A stretch of 64,000 nt of DNA from CAZGCA01 sp964524145 (GTDB taxonomy: Bacteria; Hydrogenedentota; CAZGCA01), in the NCBI GenBank assembly GCA_964524145.1, contig CAZGCA010000018.1, forward strand, positions 1 to 64,000. The letters are read 5' to 3'. The notes below the pieces were generated by a model. The model did no database searches and was not told where the DNA came from. It saw only the letters and a list, made by a program, of their open reading frames with translations. Made by a program: the position numbers and the translations under genes. This document shows positions 51,796 to 61,155 of this stretch, piece by piece; position 1 is the stretch's first letter; each line of letters starts with the position of its first letter.

Positions 51796-52057
51796 TTTCG
51801 GTTCTCCGGACACGGGGACACACCGGCACAACACACAACTCTTGTCTTCTCAAGAGGTTAACAGGGCAGGCTCCCTGGCAACAGGCACAAGACAAACGAG
51901 TTTTACAAGCGAACACGAAGATTTTCAGGATTTCCCGGATGTTTGGGTATGTCGACCCTTTTTCCTCAAGCTGTCTGCCGCTTCTTAGATCGTACAGCGG
52001 GAGAAGAGACCAAATAGAAGAGCACCGCCTCCCAGGCTCGCAGCAACCACATGCTCC

Positions 52058-52798
52058 CTACTTATATAACACCAAAACGGCCGAAAGTATTCCCGCAAAC
52101 TCGGTTGTAAACCGCCGCGAGCCAAGGGAGAACGGAGTCGCACCGGCTTCGATGAGCGTTTCAACCTCCTGATCGTCGAACCCGCCCTCCGGACCGACGA
52201 GTATGGCGACCTGCTGGGGCTGCTCCTGCCCGAGTACGTCTTTCAGGCCGTTTCGGGCCGGTTCCCGTTCCCAGGCAATCAGAATCCTGGTGTCGGCCGG
52301 CAGCCGGGAAAGCGCTTCCGACCAGGTGTCGGCCCAGCTTATCTCGGGGATGATCGATGCGTTGCACCGTTCGGCAGTCTCGATGGCGACTCTGCGCCAC
52401 CGTGCAAGGCGATCATCGACCCTGGATGGTTCCGGTCGAGCGACCGAGCGCAGGGCAGGGACGAAACAGATGGTTGAGATACCCACTTCAGTCCCTCGTT
52501 GCACGATGAACCGAGGCTTGTGCTGGCCTTTGGGAAGTGCCTGGATCAGTGCGACACGAGTTCCGTAGGTCGCCTCAGGGGAGGCTTCATGCCACTCAAC
52601 GATCTCCGCCTTCGTGGCCTTTATGCCCACATCCACCAACCTTACGGTGTACTCATTACCGCGTCCGTCGAAGACCGAGACAAGATCGCCACTCCCGAGA
52701 CGGAGGCTGTTCGTGATATGGTTGGCAGTCTGCCCGGAAATGAGAACGGACGTACCGCTCACTGCTTCGGGCGGCACGTAAAACCGTTGTTGTGTCAC
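52058..52798 (-). CDS. rsmE: 16S rRNA (uracil-1498-N3)-methyltransferase
   Basis: 246 residues from a GTG (GAGAGG 8 nt before it). The N-terminal PUA-like part contains QQRFYVPPE and HITNSLRLGSGDLVSVFDGR. The SPOUT catalytic part contains ALPKGQHKPRFIVQRGTEVG, VAIETAERCNASIIPEI, ILVGPEGGFDDQEVE and a C-terminal knot segment, LGSRRFTTEFAGILSAVLVL. In most homologues that last motif reads LG-x-RILR-x-ETA; here RRFTTEFA keeps the Thr-Glu pair but is otherwise altered. It methylates U1498 of 16S rRNA in the assembled small subunit. Confidence 0.92.
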   Translation of the reverse strand: MTQQRFYVPPEAVSGTSVLISGQTANHITNSLRLGSGDLVSVFDGRGNEYTVRLVDVGIKATKAEIVEWHEASPEATYGTRVALIQALPKGQHKPRFIVQRGTEVGISTICFVPALRSVARPEPSRVDDRLARWRRVAIETAERCNASIIPEISWADTWSEALSRLPADTRILIAWEREPARNGLKDVLGQEQPQQVAILVGPEGGFDDQEVETLIEAGATPFSLGSRRFTTEFAGILSAVLVLYK

Positions 52799-52917
52799 GC
52801 TTCGAACCTCTCCTCACCAGAACGTCCAGGGTACCACTCAGGTTGTGGCTTGATCTTAGCACTCTGAACCGTGCAGAACAACGCTGTTCAATTCGATGAA
52901 GGGTTGCCCGGGCCGTC

Positions 52918-55900
52918 CTAGCTTACGATGCCCAACGCGGCATTGATGACAAGCTGGACGTCGATGGCGTTGATCTGGCCGTCGCCGTTGACGTCGCAGT
53001 CGAAACCGGTGGAATTGCCCAGGGCCTCGTTGATGTCCAGTTGCACGTCTATCGCGTTGACTGCTCCATCACCATTGACGTCGCTGGGGTCGGTCTCGAT
53101 CGGTATCAGCGCGAAGTTCGCTTCCACCACGCTCCCTGCGGACACGTCGGCGTCTTCCTCGTCAGCCTCGTATCCTGCAGCGGAGACTTCGACTGTGTGT
53201 GAGCCTTCCGGGACGTTGACAACCGCGTAATTGCCCCGAGGTGATGAGGTTCCTGTTCCCGGGCCGGGCGTCACCGTAAGGTCTGCGCCGCCAATAGGAA
53301 TTCCTGTCTCCGCATCGGTTACCAGGCCTGTCATGGCGCCGGGCAGTGCAGGGTTGCGGAAATCGGTCGTGAACGTGCGAACGTCGTTGTTTTCAGGAGC
53401 GGCCCCGAACTCGTCCACGGGAATGACGCGCCAGTAGTAGGTTTCCCCATCGATGATGCCGTCCGCCTCGCTTACCACCGCCACGGTGCCTGTAAGTCCG
53501 CCTCTGACTATCAGCCCGGTTGTGAACTCGCGGTCTGTTGCAAGCTCGAGTCGATAGGTGACCGTGTGGCCGTCCGGGTCGGTCGTTTCCTCCCAGACAA
53601 AGAAGGTCGTGCTCGCTGCCGGCATGTCGTCGTCAGGGTAGACCAGCGTTACCGGCTCTGGCGGCTGGTTGTCGGAGGCCGCGCGGTAGACTGTTGTCAC
53701 CATGTGCGTACTGGTATCGCCGGTAGTGCCGTCCTCGACGTAATAGAAGACCTTGTAAGTACCGGGAGCATCGAAGGTCGTGCCGAACTCCGACCAGCGG
53801 AACTCACCGGTTTCCAGATCGGAGATATCCGGCTCGTAATCGAACCTTGGCATCTCGACAACCTCTTGAGAATCGGGGTTGGACGCGTCGATAACTGTGG
53901 AACCGGCGTAGCCCGGTGTCTTGACTTCCATCCACGCAAAATGACCCGTCGCAGGCCTCTGGTCGGCCAGCGCGAACAGCTCACCAAGAGGTTCTCCGTG
54001 TCCTGCCACGACCGTCTGCGTCGCGGTAAGCCACCCCACAGGATCTGCCGCATTTACACCGTACCCCAGCCTCAGCTCGTGCGCATGTCCGCCATCCCAT
54101 CTCGGGTTGTAGGACAACGACCCGGTCGTGCCCAGACCGTCGCCGTTGTCATCGAGCAGCGGGTGCTGCGGATAGTCGGAGAATCCCGCGTTGCTTCTCG
54201 TTGCGGTGTATTCACCGGTCTTCTCGCATGCCCGCTCGAACGATTCCTTGAGCGTCTTCCCTGTGCGGGCGTTGCGAAAGAGTTCCGTGACGAACACCTC
54301 GCCGTCGCGTATCCCGTCGTTCGGATCTGCAACCCCACGATGCGATACCTCGTCCGCGGAACAGCTCGTGATGATGGTGCGCTGGTCGCCCGACAACGCC
54401 GGAATGAAGCTGCCCGAATGGCACCCGCCGTAGATGAACACGATCGGGCCCGACCCGAGCGTGTCGAAGTACCCGGCAAGCTCCCCAGGCTCGATAGAGC
54501 GGGTCTCGTCGTAGGAACCGGAATAGACGTAGAAGGCGTTCTCGCTGCCGTGGTCAACGAAGACGACGTAGAGCGGCGCGGGAGACCTGTTCATCTTAGC
54601 CAGCGCCCACTCTTCTATGGCATACCTTACATCGTCTTTGCTCGGCCTCGTGTCGGCAACGAAGATGTCCGGTGCAGGTTGTGCCAACCCTTCGCGCAGG
54701 TAGTAGATGTCCTCGTGCGCGAACCCGCGCTGCCGCAACGAGCGATAGACGTAGTCCGTCGTCTTGGCGTGCTCGGCATGCCCTTCCCCCGCGTCGTCGA
54801 GCTTGCCGAGCGCGATAACGGCGTAGCCCGCGCGGTCTTTGATCGTCAGCCGTACCGACTCCGGCTTATCGTACCCGACCGAGGTGGTTGGTCTGAAGTT
54901 GTCGTCGCCTTCGAAGTCAGCCTGGAACTGCCATGTGCCCGGCTCATCGAAGATGATGCCCGCATCGGCGAACGCCTTGGGACTGAACACGGCGACGCCG
55001 TCGGTGTTTGTCGTTGCCTCAACGGGTCCCGCGGCGGTATCGTCGGGCTTCTTCATCCATAGCCTCACCGTCTGCTCTGACAACAGGCCTGCAAGGACGT
55101 CCGGTAAGGGAGCGGTGAGCGATGCCGTCGCCTCGAGGTCGTTGTGGAAGAGAGGTGCCGACGATGCCGAGATCTCGACCAATAGCGTCGTAGGTGCCCT
55201 TGCCACCCCAAACGTCACCGGCTCGCTCGTTGCTGCTCTGTACGTGTCATCGCCCGGCCAGGAGGCTGTCACCTCCCAAGGGTCTCTCTCTTCCGACGCT
55301 TCTATAGGGTAGAACGTGCGGCTGTAACTGTTGACGAAGTGGGGAACGACCACTCCCTCGGGGAAATTCGGAAGCTCGATGCCCGAAGGCAGCCGACTGC
55401 TGAACCCGGCGAACGTCCCTGTCCCCTCCATCTCCGCGATGGTTCCTGATACCGTTATCAGCTTGCCAAGCTGCACTATCGGCGGCTCAACAACACAGGT
55501 GATGGTCGACGAAGCCTGGCCCATCGCAATTATGACGCACTCCTCTGAAACCGCCTCGGTTCCGTCAGCCTCGCCGTCGCTGGGAGTGACGGCGCAATAC
55601 CACTCGTCGCCCAGATCCGTGAAATACGCATCGACCATCGTGTAGCGCTCATGATCGTCAGTAAACTCGAAGAGGCTGAAGCCTGTTTCGCCCGCTCGTT
55701 TCACATACCAGTCATACCTATAGGTGACAGCGTCGCCATCGTCGTCGGGACCGCGCCTCATAACGAGGCACGCAAGATCGGTCTCGGTGTTTTGGAATGT
55801 CCGGAAAGACAACCCGGGCGTTCGAGGCGGCGTGTTGACAATCGTGGTCGAGTCCGACGCCGGAGAGGAGTACGCGACGCCGTCCCAGCAGTGCACGGTA

Positions 55901-58065
55901 CAGGTCCAGGTTTCGTGCCTGGTGGTGAGGGAGGCGTCGAGCCTGTCTCTCGCGTACCGTTTCGGGCCGTGCACAATAGTCTCGGCGCCGTTGGACCAGG
56001 AATACTCGTACCACGCGGCGTGTCCTCCGGTCACCACGCTTTCAGTCGTCACCTCACACACAAGATCGTCGGTCGTCACCGGGCTGTCGGCGGTCATGTC
56101 TGGGATAACGTCCACGACAGGCGTTGTTGGAACGCTGATCTCGGGGTTGTCTGGGTTTGTTCTATAGATGTATTCCTCCGCATTGGTCATGCCGTCGCCG
56201 TCTGGGTCCTCGTCGGCATCATCCACCAATGGGTCAAGTCCATTTGCCGTCTCCCACCCGTCAGGCATGCCATCGTCGTCGGTGTCTCTGTCGTTCGGGT
56301 CGGTCCCGAGATCGTCCTCCGCCGTATCCGAAAGTCCGTCCCCATCGGAGTCTCCGAAGACGTCAGCCATGAGCGTATACGACCCGATGATGGACGAGTA
56401 ACAGCTCACCTGGACAAAATATGTTCCGGCGTCCGTCACAGGAAGCTCGATGAAAAGGTGCTGATCGTATTCCTGGCTGAAACCGTCATTTGCGGTCGTT
56501 GTGGGGACCGATCCGTGCCGAATCATGAGCTGGCTGTGCCAGCTATCGAGCTTGTCCAGATACACGAGCAAATGTTCGCCGGCAGGCACGTCGAACCGAT
56601 ACCAATGAAGGTCGGTGTCATGTGCCAACGGCGCATCGACCTGCTCACCGAGAATCAGCGGTTGGGCCATCTGGTTGAGCGTACCTGCCAGAAGCGTGTA
56701 CGCTCCTACGGTGCTCGAGTAGCAACGCACTTCGATGTAATACGTTCCCGCCTCCGTCACAGGAATCTCGACATAGTGATCCCGAACTGATTCCTTACTC
56801 GAAGCGTCATTTGCGGACGTTGTCGGCACTAATCCGTGCCGAATCATGAGCTGGCTGAACCAATCCTGGGACCGGTCCAGGTGGACGATCAGATGTTCCC
56901 CTGCGGATACGTCGAGGCGATACCAATGAAGGTCGCTGGCATCGAGCATCTCCGTTTCGACCGGCTCACCAAGAGTCAGCGGTTGTGCCATTTGGTCAAG
57001 CGTTCCCGCCAGAACTGTGTACGGTCCCAGAGTGCTCGAGTAACAGCTCACTTCGACGCAATACGTCCCGGCCTCCGTCACGGGAATCTCAACATAGTGA
57101 TCCCGAACGGATTCGTAACTCGAACCGTCATTTGCTGACGTTGTCGGCACTAATCCGTGCCGAATCATAAGCCTGCTGTACCAACTGCCGCCCGAGTCCA
57201 GGTACACGATCAGGTGCTCACCGGCGGGAACGTCGATCCGGTACCAGTGAAGTTCGCCGTTGTGTTGCATCTCGCCCGCGAGCGGCTCACCCAGAGTCAA
57301 CGGCCGGGCCATTTGGTCGAGCGTGCCCGCCGTGAGTGTGTACGGTCCCGCAAGGCTCGCGCAACAGGCCACTTCGATGTAATACGATCCCGCGTCCGTC
57401 ACGGGAATCTCCACATAGTGATTTCGATAAGACGAGCTGCTTATGTTGTCATATGCGATACTTGTTGGAAGCGCTCCATGCCTGATCTTAAGCTGGCTGC
57501 ACCAGTCGTCGGGCCTGTCCACATAGACGATCAAGTGCTCCCCGGCAGGCACATCGACGCGGTACCAATGAATGTCGCTCAGATGCTCGATCTCGGTCTC
57601 GACCGGTTGTCCCAGAGTCAACGGCTGGGCCATCTGGTCGAGCGTGCCCGCTACAAGCGTGTACGATCCTATATCACTCAGGTAACAGCTTACTTCGATG
57701 TAATAGACTCCCGCGTCCGTCACGGGAATCTCGACATAGTGATCCTTGTCATATGCTTGATTCCAACTGTCGTATTCCGAGGTTGTCGGAATCGCTCCGT
57801 AACGAACCTTGAGCCGGCTGTGCCAGCTATCGGGCTTGTCCAGGAACACGATCAGGTCTTGCCCGGCGGACGCCTCGACTTGATACCAGTGAAGGTCGCT
57901 CGCGTTCTCCATCTCCGCGTCAACGGGAACGTTGAGAGCAAGAGGAGTTACCGTCTGTGCGAGACTGTATGGCACGACCAGCCAGGAGGTGAGAAGCGTC
58001 AGGAGAATCACGCATCGAGGCGATCTGTAGAACCCCACGTCCGAATTCAAAGCGTTAACGCTCAT
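52918..58065 (-). CDS. Secreted protein: five PPC-like repeats, TSP3, clan CD peptidase, dockerin
   Basis: 1715 residues; the ATG at 58065 has GAGG almost touching it, so a nearby start is possible. A signal peptide (ILLTLLTSWLVVPYSLAQ) precedes five tandem PPC-like repeats of about 107 residues (about 38-566; DLHWYRVDVPAGEHLIVYLD). TSP3-like calcium repeats follow (about 567-630; DSDGDGLSDTAEDDLGTDPN). From about 645 on it is colinear with the C-terminal half of the giant protein at 15109: Ig-like units, then the peptidase domain (about 1077-1300) with LYVVFVDHGSEN (His 1172) and IVFIYGGCHSGSF (Cys 1215). FN3-like and carboxypeptidase-regulatory-like units follow, with a C-terminal dockerin (about 1658-1715; VNGDGAVNAIDVQL, VNGDGQINAIDVQL). 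The catalytic dyad is intact. Probably a cohesin-anchored surface protease. Confidence 0.87.
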   Translation of the reverse strand: MSVNALNSDVGFYRSPRCVILLTLLTSWLVVPYSLAQTVTPLALNVPVDAEMENASDLHWYQVEASAGQDLIVFLDKPDSWHSRLKVRYGAIPTTSEYDSWNQAYDKDHYVEIPVTDAGVYYIEVSCYLSDIGSYTLVAGTLDQMAQPLTLGQPVETEIEHLSDIHWYRVDVPAGEHLIVYVDRPDDWCSQLKIRHGALPTSIAYDNISSSSYRNHYVEIPVTDAGSYYIEVACCASLAGPYTLTAGTLDQMARPLTLGEPLAGEMQHNGELHWYRIDVPAGEHLIVYLDSGGSWYSRLMIRHGLVPTTSANDGSSYESVRDHYVEIPVTEAGTYCVEVSCYSSTLGPYTVLAGTLDQMAQPLTLGEPVETEMLDASDLHWYRLDVSAGEHLIVHLDRSQDWFSQLMIRHGLVPTTSANDASSKESVRDHYVEIPVTEAGTYYIEVRCYSSTVGAYTLLAGTLNQMAQPLILGEQVDAPLAHDTDLHWYRFDVPAGEHLLVYLDKLDSWHSQLMIRHGSVPTTTANDGFSQEYDQHLFIELPVTDAGTYFVQVSCYSSIIGSYTLMADVFGDSDGDGLSDTAEDDLGTDPNDRDTDDDGMPDGWETANGLDPLVDDADEDPDGDGMTNAEEYIYRTNPDNPEISVPTTPVVDVIPDMTADSPVTTDDLVCEVTTESVVTGGHAAWYEYSWSNGAETIVHGPKRYARDRLDASLTTRHETWTCTVHCWDGVAYSSPASDSTTIVNTPPRTPGLSFRTFQNTETDLACLVMRRGPDDDGDAVTYRYDWYVKRAGETGFSLFEFTDDHERYTMVDAYFTDLGDEWYCAVTPSDGEADGTEAVSEECVIIAMGQASSTITCVVEPPIVQLGKLITVSGTIAEMEGTGTFAGFSSRLPSGIELPNFPEGVVVPHFVNSYSRTFYPIEASEERDPWEVTASWPGDDTYRAATSEPVTFGVARAPTTLLVEISASSAPLFHNDLEATASLTAPLPDVLAGLLSEQTVRLWMKKPDDTAAGPVEATTNTDGVAVFSPKAFADAGIIFDEPGTWQFQADFEGDDNFRPTTSVGYDKPESVRLTIKDRAGYAVIALGKLDDAGEGHAEHAKTTDYVYRSLRQRGFAHEDIYYLREGLAQPAPDIFVADTRPSKDDVRYAIEEWALAKMNRSPAPLYVVFVDHGSENAFYVYSGSYDETRSIEPGELAGYFDTLGSGPIVFIYGGCHSGSFIPALSGDQRTIITSCSADEVSHRGVADPNDGIRDGEVFVTELFRNARTGKTLKESFERACEKTGEYTATRSNAGFSDYPQHPLLDDNGDGLGTTGSLSYNPRWDGGHAHELRLGYGVNAADPVGWLTATQTVVAGHGEPLGELFALADQRPATGHFAWMEVKTPGYAGSTVIDASNPDSQEVVEMPRFDYEPDISDLETGEFRWSEFGTTFDAPGTYKVFYYVEDGTTGDTSTHMVTTVYRAASDNQPPEPVTLVYPDDDMPAASTTFFVWEETTDPDGHTVTYRLELATDREFTTGLIVRGGLTGTVAVVSEADGIIDGETYYWRVIPVDEFGAAPENNDVRTFTTDFRNPALPGAMTGLVTDAETGIPIGGADLTVTPGPGTGTSSPRGNYAVVNVPEGSHTVEVSAAGYEADEEDADVSAGSVVEANFALIPIETDPSDVNGDGAVNAIDVQLDINEALGNSTGFDCDVNGDGQINAIDVQLVINAALGIVS
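56365..57960 (-). repeat. Five tandem repeats of about 320 bp (PPC-like modules)
   Basis: These encode residues about 38-566 of the dockerin peptidase. Repeats two to five are highly similar (TLDQMAQPLTLG, HWYRxDVPAGEHLIVY, RDHYVEIPVTEAG), which points to recent tandem duplication. Confidence 0.8.
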
Positions 58066-58318
58066 TCCTCAAACCAAGACCAGTCGATTCGGAAGCAGCT
58101 CGGACAACTCGAGCAAGCGACCGGAAGGAAGCCTCCGCATGCTTTCACTGAACCGGTCATCCTTTGCTCCAATGCCAAGAACGTGACAACGTTCTCAAAG
58201 AAGTACAATGCGCAAGGATCGATGAATCAATCCGGAAGTACAATGTCTTCTTCGGCATTACCTCCAACCAACTTGAGCGGTCCACTGTGCAAGACAGTTG
58301 ATCGTTTCGCGGCCTGGT
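58066..58318. other. Intergenic stretch between divergent genes
   Basis: About 250 bases upstream of both the dockerin peptidase (minus) and the oxidoreductase (plus). Apart from the promoter at 58319-58347 no gene or repeat is seen. Confidence 0.5.
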
Positions 58319-58347
58319 TTGACAGGCTTCGATGTTTATGCTAGCAT
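58319..58347 (+). promoter_or_regulatory. Promoter of the Gfo/Idh/MocA gene
   Basis: TTGACA (58319-58324), a 17-nt spacer and TAGCAT (58342-58347) preceded by TGC, 47 nt before the ATG at 58394. Confidence 0.6.
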
Positions 58348-58393
58348 GCAGTCGTAAGTGAAACGGTGTTATGGTATTCGAAAGGGGGCAGAG

Positions 58394-59638
58394 ATGGCGA
58401 AAAACAACGGATCAACTCGGCGTGAGTTTCTGAAGAGGACAGGCGGCAAGGCGGCATCCCTTGGGCTCGCGGCAGGTTATGCGACCGTTCACGCCGCGAA
58501 ACCCGTGACGGCGGCCTCGGCACGCCGGGTGATCGGTGCAAATGACCGGGTCCGTATCGGCGTGATAGGGACCGGCGGTCGCGGGGGCTGGTTCATCAAA
58601 GAAGCCAGGAAGCAGGGTGCGGATGTCGTGGCGGTCTGCGATGTGTGCACAATCCGGCTCAATCAAGGGAAACGTCTTGCAGGCGGGGAGCCGTTCGCCA
58701 CGGACGAGTACCTCCGGCTGCTTGACCGGAACGACATTGACGGCGTAAACATATCGACGCCGGACCACTGGCACCACAACATGTTGCTCGACGCGGTGAA
58801 AGCGGGTAAGGACGTCTACATCGAGAAGCCGCTCTCGAAAACCATCGAAGAAGGCAAGAGTATGGTGAAAGCCGTTCGCGCGACCGACTGCATCGTTCAG
58901 GTCGGCAACCACCGGCGCAGCGGGGACCACTGGCTCCGGGCGAAAGAGGTCATTGAGTCGGGCAAGCTCGGCAAGATAACGTGGGTCCGCGTCTTCGACA
59001 CGCGCAACTGGAGCAAGAACGATCCGTTCGGTTCGACGGAAGACATTCGCGACAAGGTCGACTGGAAGAAGTTTATCGGTCCGGCGCCGTGGCACGAATT
59101 CGACGCCCACCGCTACTTTGCGTGGCGGTGGTACTGGGATTACGCAGGCGGGTTGATGACGGACATAGGCGCGCACCAGCTCGACGTCGTCCAGTGGCTG
59201 ATGGGCAGGGACGGCCCGAAACGCGTTGCGGCAAACGGCGGCAACTACTTTTTCGATTACTGGGAAACGCCGGACGTGGTCCATTCGGTGTTGGATTACG
59301 ACGATTTTTGCGCCGTTTTTTCTGTCGGGTTCCTGAACGACCAAGGCAGGGTAGGGGGTGAGTTCTACGGTACGGACGCTACGCTGGTGGTCGCCGACAA
59401 GTTCAGCGTTTACCCGCAAGGAGGCAGGAGACCGAGGGAAGCCCTCGAAGAATGGCCGAACAAGTACGAAGGCCCCGCGCACGTTGCAAACTTTCTCGAC
59501 TGCATCCGCACTCGCAAGGAGCCCAACTCGCCTATTGAAACAGGCCATCGTGTTATCACTGCAGCACACCTGGGCAACATCTCTTACAGGAGCGGCAAGC
59601 GGGTAGGCTGGGATGCTGCGGCCGAGAGGATGCTGTAG
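58394..59638 (+). CDS. Tat-exported Gfo/Idh/MocA-family oxidoreductase
   Basis: 414 residues from the ATG at 58394 (AAGGGGGCAGAG before it). RREFLKRTGGKAASLGLAAG is a twin-arginine signal, common for this family in Planctomycetes-like bacteria. The NAD(P)-binding fold shows RIGVIGTGGRGGWF, and VYIEKPLSKTIEEGKSMVKA carries the family EKP motif with its catalytic lysine. GLMTDIGAHQLDVVQWLMG is the second conserved block with the active-site histidine. The enzyme should oxidise or epimerise a sugar or cyclitol, or act in glycosidase-type redox chemistry; the substrate is unknown. The ferredoxin gene of the next operon starts right at its stop codon. Confidence 0.9.
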   Translation: MAKNNGSTRREFLKRTGGKAASLGLAAGYATVHAAKPVTAASARRVIGANDRVRIGVIGTGGRGGWFIKEARKQGADVVAVCDVCTIRLNQGKRLAGGEPFATDEYLRLLDRNDIDGVNISTPDHWHHNMLLDAVKAGKDVYIEKPLSKTIEEGKSMVKAVRATDCIVQVGNHRRSGDHWLRAKEVIESGKLGKITWVRVFDTRNWSKNDPFGSTEDIRDKVDWKKFIGPAPWHEFDAHRYFAWRWYWDYAGGLMTDIGAHQLDVVQWLMGRDGPKRVAANGGNYFFDYWETPDVVHSVLDYDDFCAVFSVGFLNDQGRVGGEFYGTDATLVVADKFSVYPQGGRRPREALEEWPNKYEGPAHVANFLDCIRTRKEPNSPIETGHRVITAAHLGNISYRSGKRVGWDAAAERML

Positions 59639-60010
59639 GTGACGTCGTCCGGCCGGGCATCACACAAGACGTCCAACGACGCACAAGAGAGTAGTCGTGG
59701 AGCGGCCGAGGATATAGTTGCGCCGGGGCGGGCGTTGACTCAGGCTGCCGTCGTCGTGAAGAGCCTGCGGTGCAAGGGGTGCGGCCTGTGCGTTGAGGCG
59801 TGCGCGGCGGGCGGACTAGAGATGGGCTCCGAACAAAACCCCCGCGGATACGTCTATCCTGTTAGAGTTGTCGAGGCGGTGTGTACCGGTTGCGGCAACT
59901 GTTACGAGGTGTGCCCTGACTGTGCAATAATCGTGTACAGGAAGGGATACGTGCCGGAAACCGCCGAAGAGGTCGAAGAGATTAGGACCGGGCTGAGCGG
60001 CGAAGGCTGA
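59639..60010 (+). CDS. 2-oxoacid:ferredoxin oxidoreductase, ferredoxin-like delta subunit
   Basis: 123 residues from a GTG adjoining the previous stop (GAGG 9 nt before). The first about 40 residues are hydrophilic and unusual. Two 4Fe-4S clusters are bound by CKGCGLCVEAC and CTGCGNCYEVCPDC; the second is standard and the first ends in CAAGG instead of CP. It passes electrons between the oxidoreductase core and soluble ferredoxin. It is first of three genes with 20-nt and overlapping junctions (delta, alpha, beta-gamma). Confidence 0.88.
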   Translation: MTSSGRASHKTSNDAQESSRGAAEDIVAPGRALTQAAVVVKSLRCKGCGLCVEACAAGGLEMGSEQNPRGYVYPVRVVEAVCTGCGNCYEVCPDCAIIVYRKGYVPETAEEVEEIRTGLSGEG

Positions 60011-60030
60011 GCTGGACGACAAGGACTGAG

Positions 60031-61155
60031 ATGGAGTACGCACCGCATCTTGAGCTTGAACTGACCGAGCACCGGTGCCTGCTGAAAGGGAACGAGGCAG
60101 CCGCGCTGGGCGCCATCCAGGCGGAGTGCAAGTACTTCGCCGGGTACCCCATAACGCCCGTTAACGAGGTAACGGAGTATCTCGCGGCACATTTCGAGAA
60201 AGTCGGCGGCAGGTTCCTGCAGGGGAGCAGTGAGCTCGAATCAATCAACGCGGCGATAGGCGCTGCCGCGACGGGTGTGCGGACACTCGTGGCCTCCTCG
60301 GGACTCGGCACCTCCTTGAAGACGGAGGGTTTCACGTACGCAGTCGGCGAGGAAGTGCCGCTCGTCTATCTCTGCGTGATGCGAGGCGGGCCGGGCCTCG
60401 GCAACATATTCCCCGCGCAGGCGGATTACGGCCAGATAACCCGTGGTATGGGCAGCGGGGATTCGCGCGTCATATCGCTGCTGCCACAGAGCCCGCAGGA
60501 GATGTACGAGTTCACCATGTTTGCGTTTGCGCTTGCAGACGCGTACCGCACGCCGGTGGTGGTTGTTGTGGACGCGTTGATCGGCCAGATGCAGGGGCTC
60601 ATCAGCATCAAGCTGCCGCGGTTCGCCGAGTGCGACAAGTCGTGGGCGGTGACGGGCAGGCTCGGCAGCGGAAGCAAGATCATAACCTCGTTCAACCTGA
60701 CCGAGGGGCTTTCCGAGACGAACAAGGTTCTCATGGAGAAATGGTCGCGCATAATGGAACGCGAGCCGCGCTTCGATACCTACAATATGGACGGTGCGGA
60801 AGTCGTTCTCGTCGCGTTTGGCACGGCGGCGGCCCAGGCATGCAGTGCGGCAGACGTTCTTGCGGACCGCGGCGTGCGTGCGGGCCTGTTTGAACCGAAG
60901 ACAGGGTGGCCGTTCCCTGCAAAAGGACTTCGGGAGACGGTGCGCTCGGCCGAGCCGCGCGCACTATGTGTTGTCGAGATGAGTATTCTGGGACAGGTCG
61001 AGGAGGATGTCCGGCTCGCACTGAGCCTGGACGGTGGAGCCCCGCTTTCGCACGTTCCGGTTTTCGCGGTTCGCACGAGCGGCGGCGTGGTCCCGACGAT
61101 AGACGAGATAGTCGCAGAAGTGAGCTCAGTGGTCGCAGGGTTGGATAAAGAATGA
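60031..61155 (+). CDS. korA: 2-oxoacid:ferredoxin oxidoreductase, alpha subunit
   Basis: 374 residues (AAGGACTGAG before the ATG). GNEAAALGAIQAECKYFAGY, PITPVNEVTEYLA and the ELESINAAIGAAATGVRTLV block are the pyrimidine-binding domain of KorA/VorB-type alpha subunits. GGPGLGNIFPAQADYGQI and a C-terminal transketolase-C-like domain follow (VLVAFGTAAAQA). With the beta subunit it decarboxylates a 2-oxoacid oxidatively (2-oxoglutarate or a branched-chain 2-oxoacid) to acyl-CoA, using thiamine diphosphate and ferredoxin. The substrate cannot be fixed by sequence alone; the symbol reflects best family resemblance. The stop overlaps the start of the next gene. Confidence 0.88.
   Translation: MEYAPHLELELTEHRCLLKGNEAAALGAIQAECKYFAGYPITPVNEVTEYLAAHFEKVGGRFLQGSSELESINAAIGAAATGVRTLVASSGLGTSLKTEGFTYAVGEEVPLVYLCVMRGGPGLGNIFPAQADYGQITRGMGSGDSRVISLLPQSPQEMYEFTMFAFALADAYRTPVVVVVDALIGQMQGLISIKLPRFAECDKSWAVTGRLGSGSKIITSFNLTEGLSETNKVLMEKWSRIMEREPRFDTYNMDGAEVVLVAFGTAAAQACSAADVLADRGVRAGLFEPKTGWPFPAKGLRETVRSAEPRALCVVEMSILGQVEEDVRLALSLDGGAPLSHVPVFAVRTSGGVVPTIDEIVAEVSSVVAGLDKE

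Noticed and set aside
53566..55062. A 498-residue plus-strand frame (and 55651-56790, 57157-58344)
   Set aside because: Antisense to the dockerin peptidase gene, whose domains are unmistakable; the plus frames mirror the repeats.
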